From positions 1 to 33,595 of the forward strand of contig JACPFA010000021.1 in the NCBI GenBank assembly GCA_016183235.1: 33,595 nt of DNA, written 5' to 3'. This DNA is from Deltaproteobacteria bacterium. Lineage in GTDB: Bacteria > UBA10199 > DSSB01 > JACPFA01. A program made the position numbers and the translations under genes. The notes below the pieces were generated by a model, which ran no database searches, had not been told where the DNA came from, and saw only the letters and a list, made by a program, of their open reading frames with translations. The stretch's first letter is position 1. Every line of letters starts with the position of its first letter. Positions 1 to 7,238 of the stretch are shown here, in pieces.

Positions 1-260
1 TGAAATTCAGCCTGCTCATCCGATAAATTGTAGTAGCGTTGCAATACCAATATCTTAAACATCATCACCACATCGTGGCGGGGGCGGCCACCAGGGGCTT
101 TAGCTTTCTTGAGAACCAACTCTTCCAAGCTAGGACGAAACAGCTCCCAATCAATTCGCTCATCCAAACGTTCCAACGGTTGCGTAGTTTGACTCAGTTT
201 TTTCAACCGTTGATCGTAATCAAAAAAACCAGGGGACATTTTTCTAATGAATTTATTCAT
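1..260 (-). CDS. IS5-family transposase, N-terminal part (runs off the window edge)
   Basis: The minus strand from an ATG at 258-260 encodes 86 residues and is still open at base 1. The translation contains GGRPRHDVVMMFKILVLQRY followed by YNLSDEQAEF, a segment characteristic of the N-terminal region of IS5-group DDE transposases. The catalytic DDE residues would lie outside the window, so I cannot say whether the copy is intact. A purine-rich stretch (AAGGGGG) directly precedes the start. The enzyme would cut and paste its own insertion sequence. Its presence marks the left end of the window as mobile or recently rearranged DNA. Family assignment is confident; the subgroup is not. Confidence 0.85.
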   Translation of the reverse strand, partial: MNKFIRKMSPGFFDYDQRLKKLSQTTQPLERLDERIDWELFRPSLEELVLKKAKAPGGRPRHDVVMMFKILVLQRYYNLSDEQAEF

Positions 261-413
261 TCCCCCTTATAACACATCTTATTCCATACTCAAAATAGGC
301 ATGGACAGGAAACTCAATAGAATCAATACTTGTAAGCCTTTTTTATCTTTGAAAATAGTCCAGAATAAATAACTTGTTTTACGCCATCTCGGCGCTTCTC
401 ACCCTCTCCCTGG

Positions 414-436
414 CCCTCTCCCCTCGAGGGAGAGGG
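414..436. repeat. Perfect 9-bp-stem hairpin in the 261-476 gap
   Basis: CCCTCTCCC at 414-422 pairs with GGGAGAGGG at 428-436 around a five-base loop. Another CCCTCTCCC copy lies just upstream, so the stretch 399-446 is a run of pyrimidine- then purine-rich repeats. Such CT-rich palindromes occur as dispersed intergenic repeats in many proteobacteria. There is no following T tract, so it is not a clear terminator. Apart from this hairpin and the motif at 447-461, I see nothing recognisable in the gap. Confidence 0.6.
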
Positions 437-446
437 GAAAAGAGGG

Positions 447-461
447 TTTTTAGAGGTGCCC
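447..461. repeat. Possible IS or foldback terminal repeat next to the Panacea antitoxin gene
   Basis: The 15-mer TTTTTAGAGGTGCCC differs at one base from the right terminal repeat of the foldback element at 14334-14348 (TTTTTAGAGGTCCCC). It lies 15 bases before the ATG at 477. It could be the end of the IS5-type insertion sequence whose transposase starts at 260, or a relic of the foldback family. The 190-base distance to the transposase start is long for an IS5 end, so the first reading is uncertain. Confidence 0.35.
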
Positions 462-476
462 TAAAGTGGTAGTATT

Positions 477-1256
477 ATGTCCGAAGATAAAATTGGTAAG
501 TTTGTCCAACAACAGCGTGCTAAACGAAATATGACGCAGGAGTATCTTGCGTCAGAGCTTGGTATTTCCCGCCCTACCTATATGCAAATTGAGCGCGGGG
601 AGCGAGAGCTTACCATATCCGAGGCAAAGAAGCTTGCGGCGATTTTTGACATGTCGCTTGATAATTTTCTTGTCGGAAAAGAACCAAAACGCAGTGTAAC
701 AATTGAGAAAGAATCATTAAAAAAATCAGATGATTTACAAATTCGTGTTACAGAAAAGAATCTTGATAAGTTCAAGCAAGTTTTACTCTATGTTTTGGGG
801 AAAGTAGGTAGCAAGCCAAATGTAGGCGAGACCGTGCTCCATAAATTACTCTATTTTATTGATTTTGATTATTACGAAAAATTTGAAGAAAATTTGATGG
901 GCGCAACATACATTAAAAACCATCATGGCCCCACCTCTGTTGAGCTAGGTTCAATAATGAAAGAAATGCAAGAGCAAGGCGAGTTAGAAGCCGTAAAAAG
1001 TCAGTATTTTAAGTATTTACAAAAGAAGTATCTGCCACGAAAACGTCCGAATCTCGATATTCTATCCGCGCGCGAAATTGAGCATATTGACGATGTACTA
1101 GCGCGTCTTTCCGATAAAAACGCCGCCGAGATAGAAAATTACTCACACGAAGATATACCATGGAAATCTGCGCAGGACGGCAAGCCGCTTTCTTATGAGA
1201 GCGTTTTTTACCGCGACGAGCGATACTCCGTAAGAAACTATGACGATGAACTTTGA
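477..1256 (+). CDS. Antitoxin: XRE helix-turn-helix plus Panacea (SocA-like, DUF4065) domain
   Basis: The protein has 259 residues. Residues about 6-62 are an XRE/Cro helix-turn-helix (RAKRNMTQEYLASELGISRP, then QIERGERELTISEAKKLA). Residues about 95-215 are a Panacea domain, recognisable by VLHKLLYFIDFDYYEK and the segment GATYIKNHHGPTSVELGSIM. In the PanAT systems this domain neutralises many unrelated toxins, and the helix-turn-helix usually binds the operon promoter. The 3' end overlaps the downstream toxin gene by 17 bases, which implies co-translation. Only a weak ribosome-binding site precedes ATG 477. The domain architecture is read directly; its role as antitoxin is inferred from the family and the neighbour. 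Confidence 0.85.
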   Translation: MSEDKIGKFVQQQRAKRNMTQEYLASELGISRPTYMQIERGERELTISEAKKLAAIFDMSLDNFLVGKEPKRSVTIEKESLKKSDDLQIRVTEKNLDKFKQVLLYVLGKVGSKPNVGETVLHKLLYFIDFDYYEKFEENLMGATYIKNHHGPTSVELGSIMKEMQEQGELEAVKSQYFKYLQKKYLPRKRPNLDILSAREIEHIDDVLARLSDKNAAEIENYSHEDIPWKSAQDGKPLSYESVFYRDERYSVRNYDDEL

Positions 1257-1518
1257 TGAGCTGCCGGAATTTCAAAAAGAACTCAAACGGCTTGCCAAAA
1301 AATACAAATCACTTCCTGACGATCTGGAGGAATTTCGGAATGTAGTTTCTGTTGTTCCTCTTGGCAACAGCAAGCATTTTAATGTCATCACGCAAACCGA
1401 AGTTTTGCATATTGTTAAAGCGCGGTTATTTTGTAGGTATTTGAAAGGGTCGTCATTGCGGATTGTTTATGCTTATTTTGAAAAAAATCAACACATTGAA
1501 TTTATCGAGCTGTGCTAA
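1240..1518 (+). CDS. RelE/ParE-superfamily-like toxin paired with the Panacea antitoxin
   Basis: This 92-residue protein starts with FDELPEFQKELKRLAKKYKS, the typical helix of RelE/ParE-fold toxins. It continues with a beta-rich part (HFNVITQTEVLHIVKARLFC, SSLRIVYAYFEKNQHIEFIE) as in mRNA interferases and gyrase poisons of this fold. Starts at 1240 or 1246 are both possible, and both lie inside the antitoxin gene. RelE-type toxins cut mRNA on the ribosome and ParE types inhibit gyrase; I cannot tell which applies here. The overlap with a Panacea antitoxin strongly supports a toxin role. Antitoxin-first order and overlapping frames are standard for type II systems. Confidence 0.75.
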   Translation: MTMNFDELPEFQKELKRLAKKYKSLPDDLEEFRNVVSVVPLGNSKHFNVITQTEVLHIVKARLFCRYLKGSSLRIVYAYFEKNQHIEFIELC

Positions 1519-1530
1519 CCTCGCCCACCA

Positions 1531-2826
1531 CTATTTCTTCTTCCCTATCCATTCCAAAATGGTTTTTTCAAACCCGTGACCCTTGGGTTGGTAATATTTT
1601 TGCTCTTTAATTTTATCGGGCAAATAATCTTGGATTTTTCGACCCTCTGCAAAATCGTGCGGGTAAAGATAGCCCTTGTGATAACCTAGTTCCTTCATAA
1701 GTTGGGTGGGGGCATTTAAAATTGTTTTGGGAATAGCCAGGTTGCCGTGTTTATTCACGTCTTCTTTAGCCGCAAGATAGGCTTGGTAGCTAGCATTACT
1801 TTTGGGACACACCGCTAAATAAGCGACCACTTGAGCTAGAGGAATCCAACCCTCCGGCAAACCTACTAAATCAAAGGCTTGCAGAGCGCTTACCGCTAGA
1901 GGCAAGGCGCGGGGATCGGCGTTGCCCACATCTTCGCTCGCAAAAATAACCATGCGACGCAAAATAAAGTGTGGATCTTCTCCGGCCTCTAGCATCCGTG
2001 CTAGGTAATATAAACTAGCGTCTGCATCGCTGCCGCGCATACTTTTGATGAAGGCGCTGATGGTATTATAATGTTCTTCAGCATTTTTATCATAACGGAG
2101 GGTTTTGGTTTGTAAGGCCTGTTGAATATGGGCCGGCGTGATTTCTCGTTCATTGGTTTTGAGTAAGTTATGCGCGGTTTCAAGGGTGTTGAGTAATTTG
2201 CGAGCATCACCATAGGTAGATTCGATTAGGCTTTGTTCAGCATCCGTACTTAAAACCAAAGACGAATTCTGCAAATTTAAATAAGCCATGGCCCGTTTGA
2301 TGATGGCCTTTAGGTCATCGGTGGTGAGGGGATTAAGCACCAAAACTTGGCAACGTGATAAGAGGGGGCCAATGATTTCAAACGATGGGTTTTCGGTGGT
2401 GGCACCGATAAACGTAACTGTTCCATCTTCTACATAGGGCAATAGATAGTCTTGTTGAGCCTTATTAAAGCGATGAATTTCATCGATAAAGAGCAGGCTT
2501 TCTTTACCATCATATTTCTTTTGATGTTTGGCCCGTTCAATGGTTTTACGTAAATCAGGCAGGCCAGCTAAGACAGCAGAAAAGAAATAAAAGGTTTTTT
2601 CAGAAGTCTTGGCCAAGAGTTTAGCCAACGTGGTTTTTCCGACCCCAGGCGGGCCCCATAAGAGTAGCGATGGGAGTTGTTTTGACAATAAAGAGGTTAA
2701 CAAACCGTTGGGCCCCACTAGGTGGGGTTGCCCGACAAATTCAGCCAAGGCTTGGGGGCGTAATCTTTCGGATAATGGTACGTTATTGCTTGCCTCGTGG
2801 GGCAATTTGTAATCAAATAGGTCCAT
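1531..2826 (-). CDS. rarA: Replication-associated recombination protein A (RarA/MgsA), AAA+ ATPase
   Basis: The 431-residue length is normal for the family. Walker A is GPPGVGKTT at residues 58-66 and Walker B is LLFIDEIHRF at 111-120. Sensor 1 follows at FIGATTENPSFEI, and the C-terminal half carries the family's tetramerisation region (MRGSDADASLYYLARMLEAG). RarA acts at stalled replication forks and single-stranded gaps, and it resembles the clamp loader. Its ATG at 2824-2826 lies only seven bases from the recN start on the opposite strand, so promoter and leader must lie within recN. It converges with the toxin gene, leaving a 12-base gap. Identification is secure. Confidence 0.97.
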   Translation of the reverse strand: MDLFDYKLPHEASNNVPLSERLRPQALAEFVGQPHLVGPNGLLTSLLSKQLPSLLLWGPPGVGKTTLAKLLAKTSEKTFYFFSAVLAGLPDLRKTIERAKHQKKYDGKESLLFIDEIHRFNKAQQDYLLPYVEDGTVTFIGATTENPSFEIIGPLLSRCQVLVLNPLTTDDLKAIIKRAMAYLNLQNSSLVLSTDAEQSLIESTYGDARKLLNTLETAHNLLKTNEREITPAHIQQALQTKTLRYDKNAEEHYNTISAFIKSMRGSDADASLYYLARMLEAGEDPHFILRRMVIFASEDVGNADPRALPLAVSALQAFDLVGLPEGWIPLAQVVAYLAVCPKSNASYQAYLAAKEDVNKHGNLAIPKTILNAPTQLMKELGYHKGYLYPHDFAEGRKIQDYLPDKIKEQKYYQPKGHGFEKTILEWIGKKK

Positions 2827-2833
2827 CTTTCAA

Positions 2834-4501
2834 ATGCTAAAATCATTAACCTTAAAAAATCTAGCCGTTTTTGCAGATGCCCAACTTGAATTTGGCCCTG
2901 GCCTCAATGTGATTACGGGTGAAACCGGTTCAGGGAAAAGTGTGCTGATGCAAGCCTTATTTTTGTTGGCTGGCGGCAAAGTCAGTTCCAGCATGGTTCG
3001 TACGGGTTCTGCTGAGGCAACGGCTCTGTTACAAGTCGACATTCATCAACAGGCTGGGCTGCTTCATATTTTAGAAGAATTGGGCATTTCTGCCGAAGCA
3101 GAATTATTGTTACGCAGGGTCTTAAACCAAGAAGGCAAATCAAAAGCCTTTGTTAATGATGTCCCCGTGACACTCAATGCTTTGGCAAAAATCACGATAG
3201 CCATTTTTCACCTCACTCGTCAGCATGAGTATGTGCGTCTGCTGGATCAGGATACGCCTCGGTTCTGCATCGATCAAAAGTTGCAAGCGCAGGTTCAGCA
3301 ATTTAAGACTATTTTTTCAGATTATTCACAGTTTCAAAAAAAATGGCTCGCTTTCCAGTCTCATTACGAAGCAAGTCGAAAACAAGAAGATTTTTTGCGC
3401 TTCCAGTTAGAAGAATTAACCAAAGCCCAATTGCGGGCTGGAGAAGAAGCTGAACTAGAAACCGAAAAAGCAAAATTAAAAAATATTGCTAAAATTTCCC
3501 AAACTTTGACTCAAGTGTTGAGCATGTTAGGCGAAGAAGAAGCTTGTGTGCAACATCAACTGGGGCGGGTGAATCGTGATTTAGAAAAGCTAGCGATGAT
3601 CGTGCCTAGTTTTTCTGAACCGGCAGGCCATATAAGCCAATGTTTATCGCAGTTAGACGAGGTTTATCGCCAATTGCAAAATGAATGTTCAATTTCAGAA
3701 GATGCCCCCGCTCGTCTTGATCAAATCGAATCAAGGTTAGCCCTGCTTCACGAGTTGAAACGAAAATATCATTCGGATTTACCAGCTTTAATCCAAAAAC
3801 AACAAGAGATTGAAAATAATCTTCAGTATTTAGATCATCACGATGAAAAATTGCAGGAGTTTAAAACTGAAGGGCAAGGCTGGATTCAAAAACTAAGCGA
3901 ACAAGCTAAAAAACTTTCTCATTTAAGAAAAAAGGCGGCCCTTGATTTAAGTCGGGTGATACAAAATGAACTTCATGGCTTAGGTTTGCCCAAGGCGCGT
4001 TTTGAAATTGTGGTAAAAGCGGGAGAAGATTTTTCTGAGATGAAAGAAACGGGGTGGGACGAAGTTGAATTTTGGATCAGCATGAATCCAGGGCAAAACT
4101 TAGTACGACTCGCTGAAGCCGCCTCGGGTGGTGAATTGTCGCGCATTTTATTATCGTTACGGCGATTACTTTACCCTAGCGAATGGAAGGGCGCCCTTAT
4201 TTTTGACGAGATTGATCAAGGCGTTGGCGGGGGGGTTGCCGAATTAGTAGGGCAAAAATTAAATCAACTGGCCAAAGATCGGCAGGTGATTTGTGTTACT
4301 CATTTGTCGCAAATTGCGGCCTTTGCGCCCCATCATTTTAAAGTTGAGAAACGTATTGAAGGCCAGCAAACGAAATCTTTTGTGCAAGTTTTGAGCCGCG
4401 AAGATAAAGTAACAGAGATGGCTCGAATGTTAACCGGCGTTAAAATTAGTGAAAAGGCTTTGAGTCATGCCCGAGAGATGCTAAGAAATTCAGCTGCTTA
4501 G
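2834..4501 (+). CDS. recN: DNA repair ATPase RecN
   Basis: The 555-residue protein is an SMC-like ATPase acting in double-strand-break repair. Walker A is GETGSGKS at residues 29-36. Two coiled-coil arms flank the middle at roughly 160-385. The signature motif is AEAASGGELSRILLSLRRLL, Walker B is LIFDEIDQGVGGGVAE, and the D/H-loop region is VICVTHLSQIAAFAPHHF. The start is fixed by the conserved opening MLKSLTLKNLAVFADAQLEF. There is no good Shine-Dalgarno sequence, and the upstream region is the 5' end of rarA. The phosphatase gene follows on the same strand and may be co-transcribed. Confidence 0.97.
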   Translation: MLKSLTLKNLAVFADAQLEFGPGLNVITGETGSGKSVLMQALFLLAGGKVSSSMVRTGSAEATALLQVDIHQQAGLLHILEELGISAEAELLLRRVLNQEGKSKAFVNDVPVTLNALAKITIAIFHLTRQHEYVRLLDQDTPRFCIDQKLQAQVQQFKTIFSDYSQFQKKWLAFQSHYEASRKQEDFLRFQLEELTKAQLRAGEEAELETEKAKLKNIAKISQTLTQVLSMLGEEEACVQHQLGRVNRDLEKLAMIVPSFSEPAGHISQCLSQLDEVYRQLQNECSISEDAPARLDQIESRLALLHELKRKYHSDLPALIQKQQEIENNLQYLDHHDEKLQEFKTEGQGWIQKLSEQAKKLSHLRKKAALDLSRVIQNELHGLGLPKARFEIVVKAGEDFSEMKETGWDEVEFWISMNPGQNLVRLAEAASGGELSRILLSLRRLLYPSEWKGALIFDEIDQGVGGGVAELVGQKLNQLAKDRQVICVTHLSQIAAFAPHHFKVEKRIEGQQTKSFVQVLSREDKVTEMARMLTGVKISEKALSHAREMLRNSAA

Positions 4502-4553
4502 TGTGATTTTAACAGTTGGCGATACGGATAAGCTGTTTTATAATGGTAAAAAT

Positions 4554-5345
4554 ATGACACAAACTCCATCCTTTGAAATTGAATCCTACGGCATGTCGAA
4601 TGTAGGAATGAAACGCACCCAAAACGAAGACAGCTATTTGGTCAATGATAGTTTAAACCTTTATTTCATTGCTGATGGGATGGGTGGGCATGTGGGGGGT
4701 GAATATGCCTCCCGCTTAGCGGTGACCACCATTGAAGAAGTCATGGGCCATTTTGTGCAAGACCCCGAGGCCACCGTTATTTCAGGGGTTAATTCAGTGG
4801 GTAGTGAATTGGGCGATCAAATACGTTTTGCCATTCGAGAGGCCAGTCGGCGTATTTATGAAGAAGCTACTGCCAATGCGGCTTTGCGGGGGATGGGTAC
4901 CACGGCGGTGGGGGTTATGGTCGATGACTCGCGTGGGTACTTCGCTAATGTTGGGGATTCTAGGGCTTATCTCATTCGAGATCGCGAGATTATGCAAATC
5001 ACCAAAGATCACTCGTTAGTGGGCGAACAAGTGCGTGAGGGCATTATTGGCGAAGAAGAGGCCAAGGTTCATAAATTGAAAAATATCATCACTCGTTCGG
5101 TTGGCTTTCAAGAAGAGGTGGAGGCCGACATTGAAACCGTTTCTTTAAAGAATGATGATATCATTATGCTTTGTTCGGATGGCCTCTCGAATCAGGTGAA
5201 AGATGCTGAAATTTATGAAATTTTATCCAAGCTCGACCTGCCTACGGGTTGTAAGCGCCTCATCGACTTGGCCAATAGCCGGGGGGGCGATGATAATATT
5301 ACCCTGGTAGTTTTGCAAGTCCATGAAATTACTAAACAAAATTGA
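4554..5345 (+). CDS. PP2C-family serine/threonine protein phosphatase
   Basis: The protein has 263 residues from ATG 4554. All metal-binding PP2C motifs are present: NEDSY, FIADGMGGHVGGEYAS, GMGTTAVG, FANVGDSRAYLI, ITRSVG, IMLCSDGLSNQV and GGDDNITLVV. It is therefore expected to be an active Mn/Mg-dependent phosphatase of the Stp1/PrpC type that reverses Hanks-type kinase phosphorylation. No kinase gene is seen in the window. A GTG at 4503 would add 17 residues, but these (ILTVGDTDKLFYNG...) do not match the family, so 4554 is preferred although its ribosome-binding site is weak. The conserved core begins at SYGMSNVGMKRTQNEDSY. It is cytoplasmic with no membrane segment. Confidence 0.93.
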   Translation: MTQTPSFEIESYGMSNVGMKRTQNEDSYLVNDSLNLYFIADGMGGHVGGEYASRLAVTTIEEVMGHFVQDPEATVISGVNSVGSELGDQIRFAIREASRRIYEEATANAALRGMGTTAVGVMVDDSRGYFANVGDSRAYLIRDREIMQITKDHSLVGEQVREGIIGEEEAKVHKLKNIITRSVGFQEEVEADIETVSLKNDDIIMLCSDGLSNQVKDAEIYEILSKLDLPTGCKRLIDLANSRGGDDNITLVVLQVHEITKQN

Positions 5346-5489
5346 AAAACTTTAAGTCTTGACCTGCCTGGCAATCTCTGCTACTTTTCACGCCAAGTTG
5401 TACGCATCCCGCTCCTTTAAATAAAATTTTTTAAGAAACCAGTTTTTGGGCCTAGCCGATAAGTCTAATACGGCTGTGTTAGGTAAAAG

Positions 5490-5599
5490 GGGTGTGTTGA
5501 GAAATGTCATTCCCGCGAAGGCGGGAATCTAGAACTGCCTGAAATCGCTGGATCCCTGCCTCCGCAGGGATGACAGAAGGCACGTTTTTCAACAAGCCC
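5490..5599. repeat. 110-bp foldback (MITE-like) element, copy 1
   Basis: The ends are imperfect inverted repeats, GGGTGTGTTGAGAAA at 5490-5504 and TTTTTCAACAAGCCC at 5585-5599. Inside are two hairpins: one built on ATTCCCGCGAAGGCGGGAAT and one on ATCCCTGCCTCCGCAGGGAT. A nearly identical element lies in the opposite orientation at 21585-21693. It separates the phosphatase gene from the peptidase gene. The rest of the gap (5346-5489 and 5600-5630) shows nothing recognisable. Confidence 0.8.
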
Positions 5600-5630
5600 A
5601 AAAGACAAAACCGCTATTTGAGGTTTTTGA

Positions 5631-6590
5631 ATGTTAAAAAAGATTAGGGATACGCTTAAGCGGGGCAGAAACTATTGTAAAGCCCCAGCTATTACCCTTC
5701 AACAGCCCATTTTTCGCTTAAGTCTAGGAATTGTTGGGGTTGCGATTTTTTATTCACTAGCCATGACCTGGGGGTTTTTTCATTACCGTACTCAATATAC
5801 AGAATTAAGTTCTTCCGCTGTGCTCACTTCGGCTAGTCACTTTGAACGAGAAAAGGCCAAGTTAGTGGCTAAAATAGGTGGTTTAGAAGACGCCCTACAG
5901 CGGACCGAACATTTTACCCAAAAATTAGAAGCTGCGGTGGGGGTAGAATCCAACAAACTCAATAAAGGGGTGGGGCCGCTTTCTGAGCAAGAAGATTTGG
6001 CAGAATTTTTAAAGCGAGTTCATCAATTGCCCAAGGTTGGTTCGACCGCCTTAAAACAAGATTGGCAAGAGGGTAAGTTTGACACTGAATTTTATGCAAA
6101 ACTAAATGTTAAGATCGATGAAATGGCAGAATTTGCAAGCCGTTTAGAAGAGCGAATTAATGAAGTTTATACCGCCAGTCAGGAGAAAATTTCTTTTTGG
6201 TCAACCACCCCATCCCATTGGCCGGTGCAAGGCTGGGTGACCAGCGAGTTTGGGATGCGTTATAATCCATTCGGTGGTTATCGTTTTCATGAAGGTCTTG
6301 ATATAGCCGCGCCCGTGGGTACATCCATACTTGCCCCTTCGGATGGGATCATCATTATGTCTAAATATGATAGTGGCTATGGTAATAGTGTCATCATCGA
6401 TCACGGTTATGGTGTAACCACGCGTTATGCCCATGCCTCGGCACTTTTTGTGACAGAAGGTGATCGAGTGATGCGAGGGCAAAAAATTGCTGCTGTGGGT
6501 AGCACCGGTTCTTCGACCGGGCCGCATCTTCATTATGAAGTCAAGGTCGATGGGATATCGACTAATCCAATGAATTATATATTCGAGTAG
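5631..6590 (+). CDS. Membrane-anchored M23-family metallopeptidase (LytM-type)
   Basis: The 319-residue protein has a positively charged N-terminus, one membrane segment at about residues 28-50, a predicted coiled-coil periplasmic part at about 70-185, and a C-terminal M23 domain at about 200-315. Zinc and catalytic residues are complete: H220xxxD224 in FHEGLDIAAP, H268 in RYAHAS, and H299xH301 in GPHLHYE. It is therefore probably an active peptidoglycan endopeptidase in the periplasm, unlike degenerate EnvC-type activators. GAGG at 5620-5623 lies seven bases before the ATG. No operon partner is evident. Close to the NlpD/MepM/LytM group by domain content, but no specific gene name is justified. 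Confidence 0.92.
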   Translation: MLKKIRDTLKRGRNYCKAPAITLQQPIFRLSLGIVGVAIFYSLAMTWGFFHYRTQYTELSSSAVLTSASHFEREKAKLVAKIGGLEDALQRTEHFTQKLEAAVGVESNKLNKGVGPLSEQEDLAEFLKRVHQLPKVGSTALKQDWQEGKFDTEFYAKLNVKIDEMAEFASRLEERINEVYTASQEKISFWSTTPSHWPVQGWVTSEFGMRYNPFGGYRFHEGLDIAAPVGTSILAPSDGIIIMSKYDSGYGNSVIIDHGYGVTTRYAHASALFVTEGDRVMRGQKIAAVGSTGSSTGPHLHYEVKVDGISTNPMNYIFE

Positions 6591-6670
6591 ACTAAATAAC
6601 GGTCACGTCTTTTCAAAGTGAGTAAGCCGGCTGCTTTACTTGGCCAGCGCTCCATTGGGGGCCCCGCCGC

Positions 6671-6692
6671 GGACCCTGTCCTGGACAGGTCC
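6671..6692. repeat. GC-rich REP-like hairpin in the 6591-6770 gap
   Basis: GGACC/TGTCC pairs with GGACA/GGTCC around a single T, with one bulged base. It lies in a longer GC-rich patch, about 6645-6740, containing GTCCTTCGGCTTCGCCTCAG. A segment of the type AAACTCCGG also occurs in the repeats near 15575 and 21535, so this belongs to the dispersed repeat background. No gene or clear terminator was seen in this gap. Confidence 0.5.
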
Positions 6693-6771
6693 TTCGGCTT
6701 CGCCTCAGGATAAACTCCGGAGCGATGGCTTCCCCAAGGTGCAGTCTTGCTCAGAGATGGTTATTTTAAAT

Positions 6772-6789
6772 AAATGATTTTAATCATTT
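6772..6789. promoter_or_regulatory. AT-rich palindrome upstream of the GMC-oxidase operon
   Basis: AAATGATT at 6772-6779 and AATCATTT at 6782-6789 form an 8-bp inverted repeat with a two-base centre. It lies nine bases upstream of the perfect palindrome at 6798-6811, and 34-51 bases before the likely ATG. It could be an operator half or part of a promoter. There is no T tract to suggest termination. Confidence 0.4.
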
Positions 6790-6797
6790 ACATTGAT

Positions 6798-6811
6798 TAA
6801 CCGATCGGTTA
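6798..6811. promoter_or_regulatory. Perfect 14-bp palindrome, candidate TetR-type operator
   Basis: TAACCGATCGGTTA equals its own reverse complement. Symmetric ACCGATCGGT-type sites are typical of TetR-family repressor operators. It ends 11 bases before the likely ATG (6823) of the first gene of a three-gene run that finishes with a GMC oxidoreductase, where a repressor would block initiation. No tetR gene lies nearby, so the regulator would act from elsewhere. The identity of the binding protein is inference. Confidence 0.5.
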
Positions 6812-6822
6812 CATTTAAGTCT

Positions 6823-7227
6823 ATGATAAGAATTAGTTTATGGTTCTTGATGGTGCTTTATTTTTTGGGGGCTTGCCTATTTTTCTTTCAGGCTGATCTT
6901 ATGTTTGCGGCCCTTAATTATTTCCCCAATCAATTAGGGTGGTTTAACCCTATACCTGATGCGGGGGCTTCTTTTTGGCAGCCCTTGGTTTTTTCGATGA
7001 TGCTCATGCTGGTGGCTTTATGTTGGGCTAGTCTCAAAGAGCCGCAAAACACTCGTTATTTTCAGATTCATCTTTTATCCAAAGTTATTTCAACAGCGGG
7101 GTTTTTTTATATGTTTTGGTTTCATCGTCATTACTTTGCTTATTTGGCAGGGGTGCTGACCGATGGGCCTATTGCCCTGTTTGTTTATTATTTGTTGTTC
7201 AAAACTCGTAGCAGCACGAATCGTTAA
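6823..7227 (+). CDS. Small integral membrane protein, first gene of the GMC-oxidase run
   Basis: From ATG 6823 the protein has 134 residues. I see four hydrophobic segments, at about residues 4-24 (LWFLMVLYFLGACLFFFQ), 46-64, 80-98 and 104-124. I recognise no family. An alternative TTG at 6793 would put the 14-bp palindrome inside the coding region, so ATG 6823 is preferred although it lacks a clear Shine-Dalgarno sequence. The next gene begins 11 bases after its stop, so the genes are probably transcribed together. A role supporting the two downstream genes in the membrane is plausible but unproven. Confidence 0.7.
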   Translation: MIRISLWFLMVLYFLGACLFFFQADLMFAALNYFPNQLGWFNPIPDAGASFWQPLVFSMMLMLVALCWASLKEPQNTRYFQIHLLSKVISTAGFFYMFWFHRHYFAYLAGVLTDGPIALFVYYLLFKTRSSTNR

Positions 7228-7238
7228 CGTAGATTTTT

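Noticed and set aside
39-272. Plus-strand open frame of 77 codons at the left edge
   Set aside because: It is the antisense of the IS5-type transposase frame, whose translation matches a known family.
5490-5599. CRISPR-like array
   Set aside because: The repeats are paired inverted hairpins, not regularly spaced direct repeats with unique spacers; none of the repeat clusters in the window fits an array.
6600-6760. tRNA or small structured RNA in the GC-rich gap
   Set aside because: There is no cloverleaf with a TTCGA arm or CCA end; the stems are REP-like.
6793-6822. TTG start for the small membrane protein
   Set aside because: It would place the perfect palindrome inside the gene and add a polar segment before the first membrane helix.
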